From contig NC_092860.1 in the NCBI RefSeq assembly GCF_032062135.1, forward strand, positions 65,197,803-65,261,802: 64,000 nt of DNA. Direction: 5' to 3'. The position numbers and the translations under genes are program-made. Shown piece by piece: positions 1 to 13,044 of the stretch. The stretch is from Pyxicephalus adspersus. Its lineage: Eukaryota; Chordata; Amphibia; Anura; Pyxicephalidae. Numbering within the stretch: position 1 is the stretch's first letter; every line of letters starts with the position of its first letter. The notes beneath the pieces are model-generated. The model searched no databases. It was not told where the DNA came from and saw only the letters and a program-made list of their open reading frames with translations.

Positions 1-1392
1 TACACAAAATAGTCATTCTACAGTAGTTAAATTACCAAAAAAAATTCACCTAAATTACAATCTCATATAAAGTTACAAACCAGGGTATATTTTGCAGATT
101 AGTTTGAATCAAACCCAACTAAACATGACACATCCTAACCATGTGGCACTTTGTGTCCTTTGGAAAAGTATCTATGTTAAAACTAGTAAATATACCTCTT
201 TTCATGTCGACCTGCACCTTTTCTTCATATCTCTTGCATCTTTTCTTTTTTCCTTTCCTTTATCCCTCAGTCCATGGTGGAAAAGGTATTAGGTTTACTC
301 TTAGTGAAGAGACTTATCCAGAAAAGGGTATGTCATTGCCAGAAAGGTTTTGGAAGCATGTCCTATTCTGCCAGGCAAATTACTCTTTTCCACTTCAAGC
401 TGGAGCTAATTTTCTGGCTTATGAAGAGTAGTGGAGGTGTTGGGTTAAGCATGTAGAAACTTCAGTCCCACTTGTCAGTAGTTAACATTATGTCTTCATT
501 TTACAGTACTGTTTTGTTACATATAAAAACAAAAACACTATTTGTTTAGTATGTCTCTAGCTGTGCCAAGTAACCTTTACTTTATAGTTCACAAGTAAAC
601 CTAAATTTCATAGATATAAAAAAAAATATTTAATTCAATTACAAACAATTTTTGTAAACTCTAAGCAATTGAGTATGCCAAGGAATTATATTCTGATGTC
701 AGATCTGCATATTTGCTGTAATTATGTTTACCTGTATAAGTGGGACTGAAGTGTTAACTCCTTTGCTACTGATATAAAATAGCACGTTGTTGGACCCTTG
801 TACAGACTGAATGTAAAGCCTGTTTTGCAAAACACAGCAAGATGATACTTTGCCTGTAAAAAGCATGCATTACATTCGTTTCTTAATCTAAAAAATACTT
901 CTTTACCAGTATTATTTCCTTACTTATACATCATAAAATGGGATAGTGTAGATCAAGTTGCACAAGGTAAATGATAATGAGATAGCAAAAAAAGAAGAGA
1001 TCTAAAATTACACTTTATTTTTGAGCTTGGGATGGGTATTACAACACAAGCTTTCAATTTCAAGTGGAAAGAAAACACTAAGTTGCATGTTGCACTAAGC
1101 AAGCATGGATAGATTGCAATGGACCTAAAAGGTGTCACAAATATAAAGTGGTGGACTTGAGTTGCAAGTATATTTGTAACCCAGCTCCTCAGTACTAAAA
1201 ATCAAAACTGAATTGACTGCTGGCAGGTGTGCATATGCTAAATTTTTTTAAGTTCTAAAATCTGCAGGAGGTCGCAGCATGGTTCTAATTGCTTATAAAA
1301 CTCGTTAGACCCTGCCAGCAGTTATACTCAGGAAAGTCTTGCACCTGTGGCTGTGACATTGTAATAATTATTCAAATGTTTCTATTTATCAG
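1..1392. other. Non-coding DNA, probably unc13 intron
   Basis: This AT-rich stretch lies upstream of the first recognised unc13 exon. It ends in a usable 3' splice site (TTTATCAG at 1385-1392). I found no segment that reads as the preceding UNC13 MHD2 region, so the upstream exon is probably outside the window. A pyrimidine-rich tract followed by CAG near 270 resembles an acceptor, but the reading frames after it do not look like UNC13. Confidence 0.5.
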
Positions 1393-1485
1393 GATCTGGA
1401 GTGGATGATTCAGTTGGAGAGGTTTCCATTCATGTAGAACTCTTCACCCATCCAGGAACAGGGGAGCACAAGATAAGTGTCAAAG
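1393..1485 (+). CDS. unc13: unc13 exon, linker and start of the C-terminal C2 domain
   Basis: UNC13/Munc13 proteins prime synaptic vesicles by opening syntaxin at the presynaptic active zone. This 93-nt exon is bounded by CAG at 1390-1392 and a GTAAA donor at 1486. It reads [17 protein letters not shown], then [13 protein letters not shown], which is the linker and first strand of the C2C domain in UNC13 proteins. It carries two bases of an incoming codon and donates one base (G), which completes a valine codon with the next exon. The frame is open throughout and no frameshift is seen. The conserved THPGTGEHK block makes the family assignment firm. The paralogue is discussed under the terminal exon. 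Confidence 0.93.
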
Positions 1486-3329
<1,844 letters not shown>

Positions 3330-3760
3330 TTAAGGTGCGTACACACTTCCAATTTTTATCGTTCCAATCGAACGACGAACGATCGATTGGGCAAAAAATC
3401 GTTCGTAAAAAAGTAACCAACGACGCCGACGAACGAGGAAACTCGTTGGAAACGAACGACCGGACCGGCGGATCGGATTGGACGACGATCGTTGAACATC
3501 GTTCGTGTGTACGGTCGTTCGTTGATCGTCCATGTTCAGAGCATGCGTGATGAACGAACGTCCGTTCACTTTCCTGTCGTGCACATAGTTCCTCTATCGC
3601 TTAAACGATCGTATCTATTGTGTGTACAATATCTACGAACGATCGTGTCGTTATCTCTATGTGCAGGATCGGTGCTATACAATCGTTCGTATATATCGTG
3701 CAGGATCGTTCGTCGTTCGTTTTCCAACGATAATAATTGGAAGTGTGTACGTAGCTTTAG
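3330..3760. mobile_element. MITE with inverted ends (GTACACACTTCCAAT type)
   Basis: The left end TTAAGGTGCGTACACACTTC is matched in inverse by the right end near 3739-3760 (TTGGAAGTGTGTACGTAG). The interior is full of ATCGTTCG/CGAACGAT half-palindromes, so the whole element could fold into a long hairpin. It has no coding capacity. Imperfect flanking repeats TTTGGGCC and GTTGGGCA would suit an 8-bp hAT-type duplication, but the exact ends are uncertain. Related end sequences occur near 9460-9486 and 50001-50083. Confidence 0.7.
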
Positions 3761-4477
3761 GTTGGGCAGCCCCTGCCTTAGTGTGATATGGCAGCCCTTT
3801 GTTGTACAATATACATTGTACTTGTTTTCAGCAACAAAATCAACCTTTGTGAGACATGAGAAAGGAGATATTCACCACCATTTTTCTGATTGCTATTTTC
3901 CATACCTATTGCACTAGATCCCTTGCAGCTTTTCAACATAGGTGTTAATATCTCCATCTGTTGAAGTACTTTATTAAACAATAGATGTAGGATAAATTTT
4001 ACTAGTAAGCATTTAGATAGTCCTCTGTGTACAAATTATTTCTCTGGTATAGCTAGTAAGGCTTTCATGTGTATCTTCCTTTAGGGTTTGAAAGCAATAT
4101 CTATAAAACTACAGTGGATAAAAAAGGTTAAGCACCCCTGGAAAATGTTTTTGTGATGTAAAAAATAACACCACAATAAATAATTTCAAAACTTTTAATG
4201 TGACCTATAAGTTGTACAATGCAATTGAAAAGCAAACAAATCTGTTAGGGGAAAAAAAAAACGTTCAATAAGTTGGGATGAGTGTGGACACCCTAAAACT
4301 AATACTTTGTTGAAGCACCTTTTAATTTAATTACAGCATTTAGTCTTCTTGGGTACACACTTGCCATTAATTAAAGAGACTCTGATTAACTTGGAAAATA
4401 TTGCTAATCACGTTTCCTAGTTTGTAAAAAGCTGCTACCCTCAAAATTATAAACTGGAAAAAGAATACCTAAGACAG

Positions 4478-5227
4478 TGTCACGCGCTGAGAGACACGAC
4501 CACTAGGGGGTGCTACATTTTGCACAGAGGTGGTGTAAGCCCTGAGAAGGGCCAAGGCGCAGAGTCTAAGCAGTAACCAGGTCTTCTCCAGAGTCTCTGA
4601 TGGTGAGGATGTTGCGCCGCTGGTTACTGCCAGGTTGCGGTTCTTGGGCACACCGAGGTGAGCAAAACACGGTACCAAATCGCAAAGCAGAAGGATAGTC
4701 GAGGAAGGCCAGGGTCGAGACAGGCAGCAAGGAAGAGAGGTCAGGTCACACGCCAGGGGTCAACTTCCAGGGATCCAGGAGACAGACACTAGTGACACGG
4801 GCCACTGCGGGCACAGGGAACACAGGAGACATTGGAAGCAACAGGAGGCACAGGTGACTCAGGGATATCCACAGACAGACAGAAACACTGAAACAGCACA
4901 GGGAAGTTGGCTGGAAACCAACAGACTGGACAACGAAGGGTTAACGCAGGAGCTGGACAGAGGAAAGACTGAATTAGGCACCAGGTGAACAGGAACTAGC
5001 TCAACAGGACTAGGAGCTCAGCACAATGGAGACTTGTTGCACAAACAAGTGCAGTGTGTGAGGTAGCTAAAACGCCATGGCTAGTCAAGAGGCTTTTTTC
5101 TGATTGGCCAGCAGATTGGACGGAATTGAAAATGCTTGAAAACAAAGGCACGTCAGGTGCGTCAGGACTGCCCGCATGCGCTGGAGAGACGTGTCCACAC
5201 TTTATGGAGGAAGAGGTAAGTGTGACA
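4478..5227. mobile_element. Solo LTR, 750 bp, 5-bp target duplication GACAG
   Basis: It starts TGTCACGCGC and ends GTGTGACA, so it has TG...CA ends. GACAG lies directly on both sides (4473-4477 and 5228-5232). Removing the LTR and one GACAG rejoins the inverted arm of the host repeat exactly, which confirms the boundaries. No internal retroviral or gypsy sequence remains, as expected after LTR-LTR recombination. Related pieces occur in opposite orientation at 20961 and 41105-41194. A Ty3/gypsy origin is likely from the 5-bp duplication but unproven. Confidence 0.85.
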
Positions 5228-5417
5228 GACAGCTCAGGTTTTAGTGCAGCAAACAAAACTTGTATTAGTGAGATCAATTAAAATACTCAATAACTTTTAT
5301 ATGAAATTACCAGCAAACTACATGATACAAACTGTATGATATTTTGCATGTTAGATACTTTAACCTAAAAATCCTAATTTATACTCCTATGTACAGACTG
5401 TGAACAAACGTTCTTCA

Positions 5418-5455
5418 ATCCCCTGAAGGAGCCAACTGGCGAAACACGTCGGGAT
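5418..5455 (+). ncRNA. Hammerhead-like ribozyme motif, copy A
   Basis: Helix I pairs AUCCC (5418-5422) with GGGAU (5451-5455). The core CUGAAGGA is followed by helix II GCC-AACU-GGC, then GAAA (5441-5444), a very short helix III segment CACG, and UC before helix I resumes. This is the order of a type I hammerhead with a minimal helix III. The core has one more base than the canonical CUGANGA, and a G stands at a position where A is expected in other copies, so in vitro activity is uncertain. Confidence 0.55.
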
Positions 5456-5881
5456 ACGATTTTTCTCTTTTCTATCTTCTTCTAATACTTTTTAGGGATA
5501 TCATTGTATAGCCCTTTGGTCAATTTCTCCCATGTACTCATATATGGGGAGGACCATATGAAATTTCATATGTAAGTTACCGAGTATTTTCATTGATCTT
5601 ACTAAGACAAGTTTTGTTTGCTGCGATAAAACTCCAGCTGTCTTTGGTATTCTTTTTCCAGACTCTGATTAACCCCAAATAAAGTTCACTTGTTCATTTG
5701 ATTCTCGTTTATTTTACTCTGTTGCCTGTTACTGCTGGTTCATTTACAAATTTGCTTATTGCTGCAAGTTATAGGTCACGTTAACGATAGGAAAGGTTTT
5801 GAAAATATTTATTCTCACCTCATTTTTTATATTACAAGAAATGGCATTGCAACAGGGTTGTGTACATTTTTACATACATAT

Positions 5882-7099
5882 GCCACCTCTTCTAGTGCTA
5901 ATCATGTGCTTTGTCTATGAAGGGTTACATTTTTGGAGGTCATGGTATAACTAGTACTAGTTAGTCACATATACCTAAACTTGATCTGTGATGTTGAACT
6001 TATCTAAGTGGCTCCCTAAGTTTTAATTGAGTATTAGGGCAACTGTTGAATATTCTAGAACAAGGCAGAGGAATAACATTTTTATGTAACCACAATTTCT
6101 AATTTACATATTCTAATCATTAGGGTGCCAAAAAGTCTGAGGTAGCTGTTCACATTGAGGTTGTATGGCTTAGTATGTTATCATATCAAACTGCAGAAGA
6201 AAATATTGACATAGATAGCCTCAAAGCAGTTGTCTTCTTTCCTTGATTTGTGTGATTGTGTTGTTTGCTGTAGACTTCAAGTCACATCAGAATTAGTTTA
6301 AGCAGACTATATTAGCTTTGGGTCCCCTCCCCTTTTTATGCTACTTTCTAAACCCTGGTAGCATATAGATTGTAAATGTTTCAACCCTATTTAGAAATCC
6401 CATATGTCCTATTAGAGTATACTCCCTTTTAATATGTCCCTTTTCCTTACACCTCAATAGTTTTTAAACTTTTCCACCTATTGATTTATGCTTTATTACA
6501 TTGCCCCTTATACACTAATAGAATGCTTTTTTTTTTTTTTTTTTAACTTTTTGTTATCCCCCTTATACCATAATAAACTAAAAGCTCCTTCACCTTCTTT
6601 ACAATACCCATATACCCTATTATATTGTACATATGTTCTGCCTTCTTTATCCTACCTTTCACCTCGATAGTATGTAAGCTCTTCCACCATGTATATTTTT
6701 ACTTATCTGCAAGAAAGGAGTTCAAGCTCCTTTCTTGTACCTTAAGGATAAACTCCAGCCTTACCTTATTTTGCTACATTGTACAGGCTACTCCCCTGTA
6801 TTGAAACTGTTTACATTGCATACCATAAACTTCTAACAGTACCCTTTGGAACCTGAAGCAAGTCAGATAGAGAATGCCTCATCTAGCCTTTTCTCCTCAG
6901 CATTATTGTGCCTGGCTCTTTTTAATGCTATGTAATGAAAATAGGAAAGTTTTATTTAATACATTGATTACATGTTTTAAAAAGGAGGGAAATAGAAACC
7001 AGGGAAAACAAAATGAAGTCACATGAAAAACTAAATATGTCCCATGGAAACATATTAGAGCAGGCAAACTTTTGATCCTTTTTCATTCAGTGCTTACAG
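5882..7099. other. Intronic sequence, nothing recognised
   Basis: No coding exon, recognisable transposon protein or clear terminal repeat was seen. It includes a poly-T run near 6526-6544. Confidence 0.5.
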
Positions 7100-7633
7100 C
7101 AGTGTTCTCCCCAGAAATTTTTTTCAGCCGGGTGGTAGGAAGCTGTAGCCGGGTGGTAAAAAAGAGGGTGTGGCAAAACACGGCAAATTTAGTGCTCCCA
7201 GTTGTTTACCCAAAGCTCAATTTTCATAACGCTTTACATTTGTGACCTCCATATCTTGAAATTCTTTAAAGCTGGGGGGCTGATATTGTAATACCTAGTA
7301 TCTATGTCCCCTGTATACCCTGAAAATTACAAATCATTGTGACATACATATTAGGAGATATGGAGGTTTGTACACAGAGAGCTGTGAGGATGCAGAATGT
7401 GATGCAGAGCTAGAGATGGATACACTTCACAGGCAGAGCTCGTGCTGTGAGATGGGGGCGGGGCTGCCTGTGTCTCCTTCACATGAAGGCTGAGCTGTGT
7501 GCAATCCTCTGAACGGATGACACACAGCAGCCTGAGATCCGTGCATCTGAGGATGAGAGCTGCCGAGAGCTGGGCGGGGAATTCAAATCAGCCGGGCGGA
7601 GCAACCGGCTAAAAAGCTCTGGGGAGAACTATG
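7100..7633. mobile_element. hAT-like MITE
   Basis: The left end CAGTGTTCTCCCCAGA is mirrored by the right end TCTGGGGAGAACTATG (7618-7633). TTACAG flanks both sides (7094-7099 and 7634-7639), part of a degraded 8-bp duplication. Subterminal AGCCGGG repeats occur near both ends. There is no coding capacity. Confidence 0.7.
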
Positions 7634-8085
7634 TTACAGGTAATATACTTGAGCAAATGATATGTAAAATGTATTTGCTATATTCATTCTGTTGATTCAA
7701 ATTCATAGAAATTGTTGTCCCACATTTTTCTCATAGAATGCCACCTCAAACAACTTAAACTAGAATTCAGAAATGAAACAGGTGAGGTGAGAGGTATAAA
7801 TGAGTGAAAAAAAGGAGACTGTTGAAGGGAAAGTAGGGAAACATGAGAAAGGCAAGAGGAAAGACCTTTTTCCACAAATTTATATTTGGGTTAATATATA
7901 ATAATAACCTGTCTTTAGAGAAAATTCCAATATCTAAGGTCTGGTGTTCTCTTTGCTATTAATGTGTGCAGTGTCCTAATTAGTGTTGGTGTTCGGATTC
8001 GCGTTGTCCTTATATTCGACCCAAATATGGCTGTTCGAATTCAGATAGACCCGACCCAAAAACACGGGATTCGACTGCAAAAAAT

Positions 8086-8260
8086 CTGTCACGTGAATAT
8101 TAAAGGGGACCTGTCACATGAATATTAAAGAGAACCTGTCACATGAATTTTAAAGGGGACCTGTCACATGAATATTAAAGAGGACCTGTCACATGAATAT
8201 TAAAGGGGACCTGTCACATGAACATTAAAGAGAACCTGTTACATGAATATTAAAGGGGAC
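8086..8260 (+). repeat. Seven 25-bp tandem units
   Basis: The unit CTGTCACATGAATATTAAAG plus RRRAC repeats seven times with exact 25-bp spacing and alternating GGGGAC and GAGAAC/GAGGAC endings. Inverted units of the same motif follow directly (8271-8316), and another appears at about 9496-9530 after a nested insertion. Confidence 0.9.
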
Positions 8261-8316
8261 CACAATATTGATGTGACAGGTGCTCTTTATTGTTAATGTG
8301 ACAGGTCCTCTTTAAG

Positions 8317-9489
8317 GCTGGGTCTACATGAACGGTTTTAAAAAGGCATATAAACGTTCCTACCACGTTTATATGCATTTTTATGCACTTTTACAAACGT
8401 TTTAAAGCTTAACTTTAAAACGCTAAAAAACTTTTACAAACGCCTATGACACGGTTTACCACGAATTGCCACGATTTGCCGCGATTTTACATAAGCGTTT
8501 ATAAAAGTTTTACTTTTATTTACCGCAGCCCTAGAGCTGTGACATGGATTACAGATACAGAACATGTCACAGCTCCTCTAGGGCTGCGGGAGTAATCAGG
8601 GGAGCGGAGCTGTCAGCATAGTAAAGCCCCGCTGACTGCTCTGCTCCCTGATTGGCTGAGGAAAGGGAAATCCTGATGATGTTGAGCTGTCATCAGGGTT
8701 TCCTATTTCTCAGCCAATCACAGAGCACTAGAGATGAATGGGCACAAGGCTCATTCTTGTCTAGTGCTGAATGGCTGGGAAACGTTAAACCTCAGCCAAT
8801 CACAGAGCACTAGGGGTGAAAGGAGAGCCTTCCTCATTTAACCCCTAGTACCCTGCGATCCCTCACTGTCAGGAGGAGTCCAAGGGCTGTGCTCATTGCA
8901 GCCCTGGAAATCATCCTGTCATTGGGATAACCTGTAAAAAAAAGTTTTGTTACACAAACACACACACATTTAATAAAATATTTTAACATTAAAGCCTCGT
9001 CCTAATTTTTACATATATTTTAACCCTTTCAGGGAATGAGTAAGGGGTTTTATGTACCCCTGTACTCATTCCCCAGGGTGGGGTGGTGGAGATCTGGGAG
9101 TCTGTTTTTTAAAGGGGGCTTCCAGATTCCAAAGTCCTGCTAAAAACGTTTATAAAAGCCCCCTCTGTTTTCAATGGAAGCTTTCATAAAAGCTGAAAAA
9201 CGCTTGAAAAAGCCTCTATTGAGTTCAATGGAAGCATTTTCCCGCATTTATCCAGCATTTGAATTTTTTAAATATTGCAAGCAATGTTTAAGATAACGTT
9301 TAAAAACTCCCTGCATCATTCAAACGATTGTATCTAGCGTGTGGACACTGGTGGATTATATTTGAACAATTGTATTTTTACAGCATGTACAGAATTGTGC
9401 ACAATATGATTGTTCAAGTATAATCGTTGATCGGTCGTAATCGCTCGTTTTCTAACAATAATTATTGGAAGTGTGTACCTAGCGTTAGC
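8317..9489. repeat. Repeats nested inside the hAT element
   Basis: This block separates two inverted 25-bp-type units. It begins GGCTGGGTCTACATGAACGG and ends near AAGTGTGTACCTAGCGTTAG, which is the right end of the same MITE type as at 3330. It contains many GTTTATAAAAG/CTTTTATAAACG half-palindromes and a CA-rich run near 8956. Exact element borders were not resolved. Confidence 0.45.
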
Positions 9490-9885
9490 CTAATATTGAT
9501 GTGACAGGTGCTCTTTAATATTCATGTGAAGTACAGGGTTATGTAATAGTGTTATGTATCTTTTTATGTATCCTTTTATTATGTATCATTTTACATCTGT
9601 TTGGAGGCTGTAGAAGCTCTACACAATCCTGAAAAAAAACAAATTTTTCCTCCTATTGACTTTAATTGTGTTCGACTTTGACATTTGACCACCTGAATAA
9701 TTTTGCTCTATTCGAGCGAATAGCTGACGAATCGAATAGTGAGCTATTCGACCAACATAAGTCCTAATGCCCAGATCTAAACAGCTCTTTAAAGGGGCTA
9801 TAAGTCTAGTAATACCATTTTAATGACCTAAAATTATTTGAAACCAGTCATTCCACTGCAAGAAAAATAATTACCATTGGTATTT

Positions 9886-12800
9886 GTTAAAATATTTTTT
9901 ATTAGTTTTTTATAAGGGAAGATAACACAATATTCAAAACTACACATAACAAATACAGTAGAGTCGCGGCATAACAAATATTACAAACAATGGATTCATT
10001 AGTTGACCAAATTTCAAACAAGTATGGCTAGCATCACAAATTGTGACAAATGAGAGGTCAAATCTGTCTAAAAATCAACACACAATTGGGGGATCGTTAT
10101 CCAAAAGACGATAGGCATACCACGTAGTTTGTTCAAGGGTTGCGAAAACTCAATTTCTCATATCTAACAATAAAAGCGCTATGTATGATTCCCACACTCC
10201 AATAAAACCCTCAATCCGTGTCTCCTACTCCAAGGAGACTTCAACTCATTCCATCTCGAAAACAAGCCATCATTTTTCCAAAAACAGTGTCAGTGAAGGG
10301 GAGTTTGCTGTAATCCAGTTATGAAGAATTGTTTTTTTCACTACCAGAGAGATTATCATCAAAGTTTCTTGCAGCCACCTTTGCGCCATGGGACAGCATT
10401 TCACCAAAAATTGTCCATTTGGGAGTTAATTAAAAAATAGTTTACCAAATTTTGAAGGACGTACTGCGCCACTCACCTCCAAAAATAACGTATTTTGGGG
10501 CAATCCCACAGCATATGGTAGAGATCTGCCTCCAAGACACATTTTAGACATTGCGAGGAGGGGCTGAGCCCCATCTGGTATGAACGCATAGGTGAAATAT
10601 ATGCGTAACAATAGAGTTTCAAAGTTTTTTCTCTGTAAATTTATGAAGATAGTGCCTTCCAAGCTCTACCAAATAATGTTAATACGCCACTCTGGGTAAT
10701 TTCCGGGAAGTGTTTAGACTATCGGCACAGGCCAGTATTTCTGATTTCATAATCTAAAACCGTTCTGTAGATGTCCATAGCTTGTCCAGTGGATTAGACC
10801 AATCTTTGGGCGATAAATTTTTAATCACTGATTTAACATAGGAATTCAGCTGTAAATATGTGAAGGTCTGTAGACCTAGAGAGGGGAACAACATAGGTAT
10901 AGATGATTGCGAGATGACCTTATGGGTCAAAGTATTAACTGTAGATTTAACTTTCATTGCTTTGGTCCCGCCCCTGGGGTTCCCAGAGTATCCAAGGGAA
11001 ATACCCATTTCGCCATAATGGAAAGAATAGTGACGAATGGCTGTTTAGGGAGAATTTGTGTCTTATTTTGTTGCAGACATACCAGCATGAATATATCAAA
11101 GGATTTTGAACAACCTCTGGGGGGAGTAGTTCTCTATGCATATGTAGGGGGTAAAGGAGATTGTTCCCTGGGAACAATTGTTTCTCTAAAGAAAAATTAG
11201 CATAACCAGCTGTGCCGTGTATCCAGTCTCTAATATACCTGAAAATAGTTGTCCAATTGTATAACTCAATATTTGGAAAATGAAGAACCTAGTGTGTAAC
11301 GGGTTGTTGAAGTATGCACATTGCCAGTCTTGCTTTTCTCCTGCCCAGATAAACGCCCAGAAAGCTCTATAGATATCTTGGAGATCTGCCTGTGTAACAA
11401 TGATTGGTAACATTTGCAGTATATATGAAATTCTTGGGAATATAGGAATTTTAATTAGGTTTATGGGTCCTACGTATAAAAGCTGCAATTTGGCCCATTT
11501 TTGTAATTGCTCTTTAACTGATGTCCAGAGTAGGGGGATATTAGATTGGTAAACTCTGAAAGGATATTTGGGTATCATAACACCCAAATATTTCAGTTTG
11601 TGTTTGCACCAAACAAATGGGTACTTGTGGCTCCAGTTGGGCCTAGTATTTTTATTTAGATATAGTGCCTTTGATTTATCAAAATTTATTGCATATCCCG
11701 ATATGGTTCCACATTGTTGTAACAGTTTGGTGACCGCCGGCAAACAAGAAGCAGGTCGTCTGCAAAAGCTGTTATTTTAACCAATTTATTTACAATCTGA
11801 ATGCCTTCAAAACTCTTAAAAATATTATAAAAGGCGCAATAGGGGGTACAGTGCAAGACTGAACAAAATCGGGGATGATGGGCATCCATGACGGGTACCT
11901 CTGTACAAGGACACGGGGGCCAATTAATTACCATTTATTAAAAGTTTTGTCACTGGGAGTTATAAATATATTGTATATATGATAGGAAGACTTGACCAAA
12001 TGCACGGTTTGCCAAAATTGCATACAGCAAAGGCCACTCCACTCAATGGCCTTCTCAGCATCTAGAACCAATAACATAGATTTGGGGGTGTTTGGCTTTG
12101 CCACTACTATCATTGCTGCTTTTGCAGAATGCACCCCTACTGTGTCTCTCTTTTACAAAGCCCAATTGGTGCGGAGTAAGTAGCGATTCTAGAAAACATT
12201 GCAATCTAGTAGCCATTATTTTGGCTAGTATCTTATAATGGCAGTCGAGTAGGGAGATTGGTCTGTAAGATGAGACTAAAAGCAGGTCTCTACCCTCCTT
12301 AGGAATCAAAATAGTATGGGCTTCAATAAAATCAGGCAAGGGTGTGTTTTGTGTTAATATGGAGTTATACACTTTTGTCAAAAGAGGGGTAATTCCATAT
12401 TAATCATTTTTTAAAATTCTGCAGTGTATCCGTCAGGGCCAGGAGTTTTGTGGTTTACCATTGATTTAATGGCTTTTTGGATTTCCTCTGCAGCTATGGG
12501 CCTATTTATTATCTCCCTGTGATCCAAGGATAGTTTAGGTAGCCTAGCTTTCTGTAGGAGATCATTCAAATACTAGGACATGAAGGTTGTGCTGTGTAGA
12601 CTGGTTTGTAAAATTCTTCGAATATATGGCAGATTTTATCTTTAGCAGTCTGTATAGCCAATGTTTGGGGGTCTTTAAGTTGCAGAATAAATATTTTGGA
12701 TTGTGGAGGTTTTGTGAGTTTTGCCAAAAAGGAACCCACTTTGTTAGCCCTTCTATAGACTTTTTGTTTCAAAATATGAGCTGTGGCCTCTACTTTAGCA

Positions 12801-13044
12801 GCTACATGGGCATTAAAAAAAAAAATCAAACAATTTAGTTGCGTTTTGCCAGACCTACTTCAGTGGTTCCGTTCTCTGGGACAGATATTCCCTGTAGGCT
12901 TTTTAAAACTTTGTCCTGTAGCTCAGTATATTGGGTAAGATATTCTTTACACTTACGAGTATTCTATGATACTCCCCCTGGCTATCGCTTTCATGGTTCG
13001 CCATAGCAGAACAGGAGTGTGACATGGGACCGTTTCTCTTTTAG
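9886..13044 (-). pseudogene. L1 ORF2 remnant (reverse transcriptase)
   Basis: Broken pieces in several frames follow L1 ORF2 order on the minus strand. The post-endonuclease linker (KAIARGSIIEYS) lies at about 12.96 kb, and the spacer ending FEEFYKPVYT at 12566-12829. The RT fingers (SSYRPISLLDCHYKILAKIM) and the GFVKERHS region are at 12055-12381. The catalytic box FADDLLLV is near 11.77 kb, thumb sequence at 11186-11743, and the zinc-like C-terminus at 10.4-11.0 kb. The intact enzyme would nick target DNA and reverse transcribe its own RNA. Frameshifts, stops and loss of the endonuclease make this copy dead. A FADD box, where YADD is usual, is acceptable in this clade. Confidence 0.85.

Larger units (their letters stand above)
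4391..5659 (+). mobile_element. Ribozyme-bearing repeat with internal inverted arms and 14-bp target duplication
   Basis: The identical 14-mer AGACTCTGATTAAC flanks it (4377-4390 and 5660-5673), inside Tc1 sequence. Once the solo LTR at 4478-5227 is removed, the body is about 514 bp. A left arm (4453-4477 joined to 5233-5294) is the reverse complement of a right arm (5576-5661) over about 86 columns with roughly ten differences. Between the arms sits a hammerhead-like motif at 5418-5455. There is no ORF. A variable-length target duplication, inverted arms and a hammerhead motif are known from Penelope-like retroelements. No Penelope reverse transcriptase or GIY-YIG domain is visible, so the class is inferred. 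Confidence 0.6.
4112..5881 (+). mobile_element. Tc1-like element, non-autonomous, split by a later insertion
   Basis: The left end CAGTGGATAAAAAAGGTTAA follows a TA dinucleotide at 4110. The following text (AATACTTTGTTGAAGCACC, TGTGACCTATAAGTTGTACA) is the terminal region of a vertebrate Tc1 family I recognise. The right terminal part, GGCATTGCAACAGGG and then a degraded end, lies at 5843-5881. The internal GACTCTGATTAACCCCAAAT block is present only once beyond the 14-bp duplication made by the nested element at 4391-5659. No transposase frame is left. Confidence 0.7.
7981..9760. mobile_element. Non-autonomous hAT element, 8-bp duplication GTCCTAAT
   Basis: GTCCTAAT lies on both sides (7973-7980 and 9761-9768). 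The ends are TAGTGTTGGTGTTCGG on the left and, inverted on the right, TTATGTTGGTCGAAT, both rich in TTCGAA-type subterminal repeats. The interior contains a 25-bp tandem array at 8086 and further nested repeats with GTTTATAAAAG-type motifs between about 8317 and 9489. No transposase frame survives. The right end resembles the terminus at about 51000-51103. Confidence 0.85.

Noticed and set aside
141..456. Acceptor-like tract near 270 with open frames behind it as a possible upstream unc13 exon
   Set aside because: None of the frames reads like the UNC13 MHD2 or linker region, and no donor with a matching phase was found.
8086..8260. CRISPR-like array
   Set aside because: Contiguous 25-bp units with no spacers, in a vertebrate transposon.
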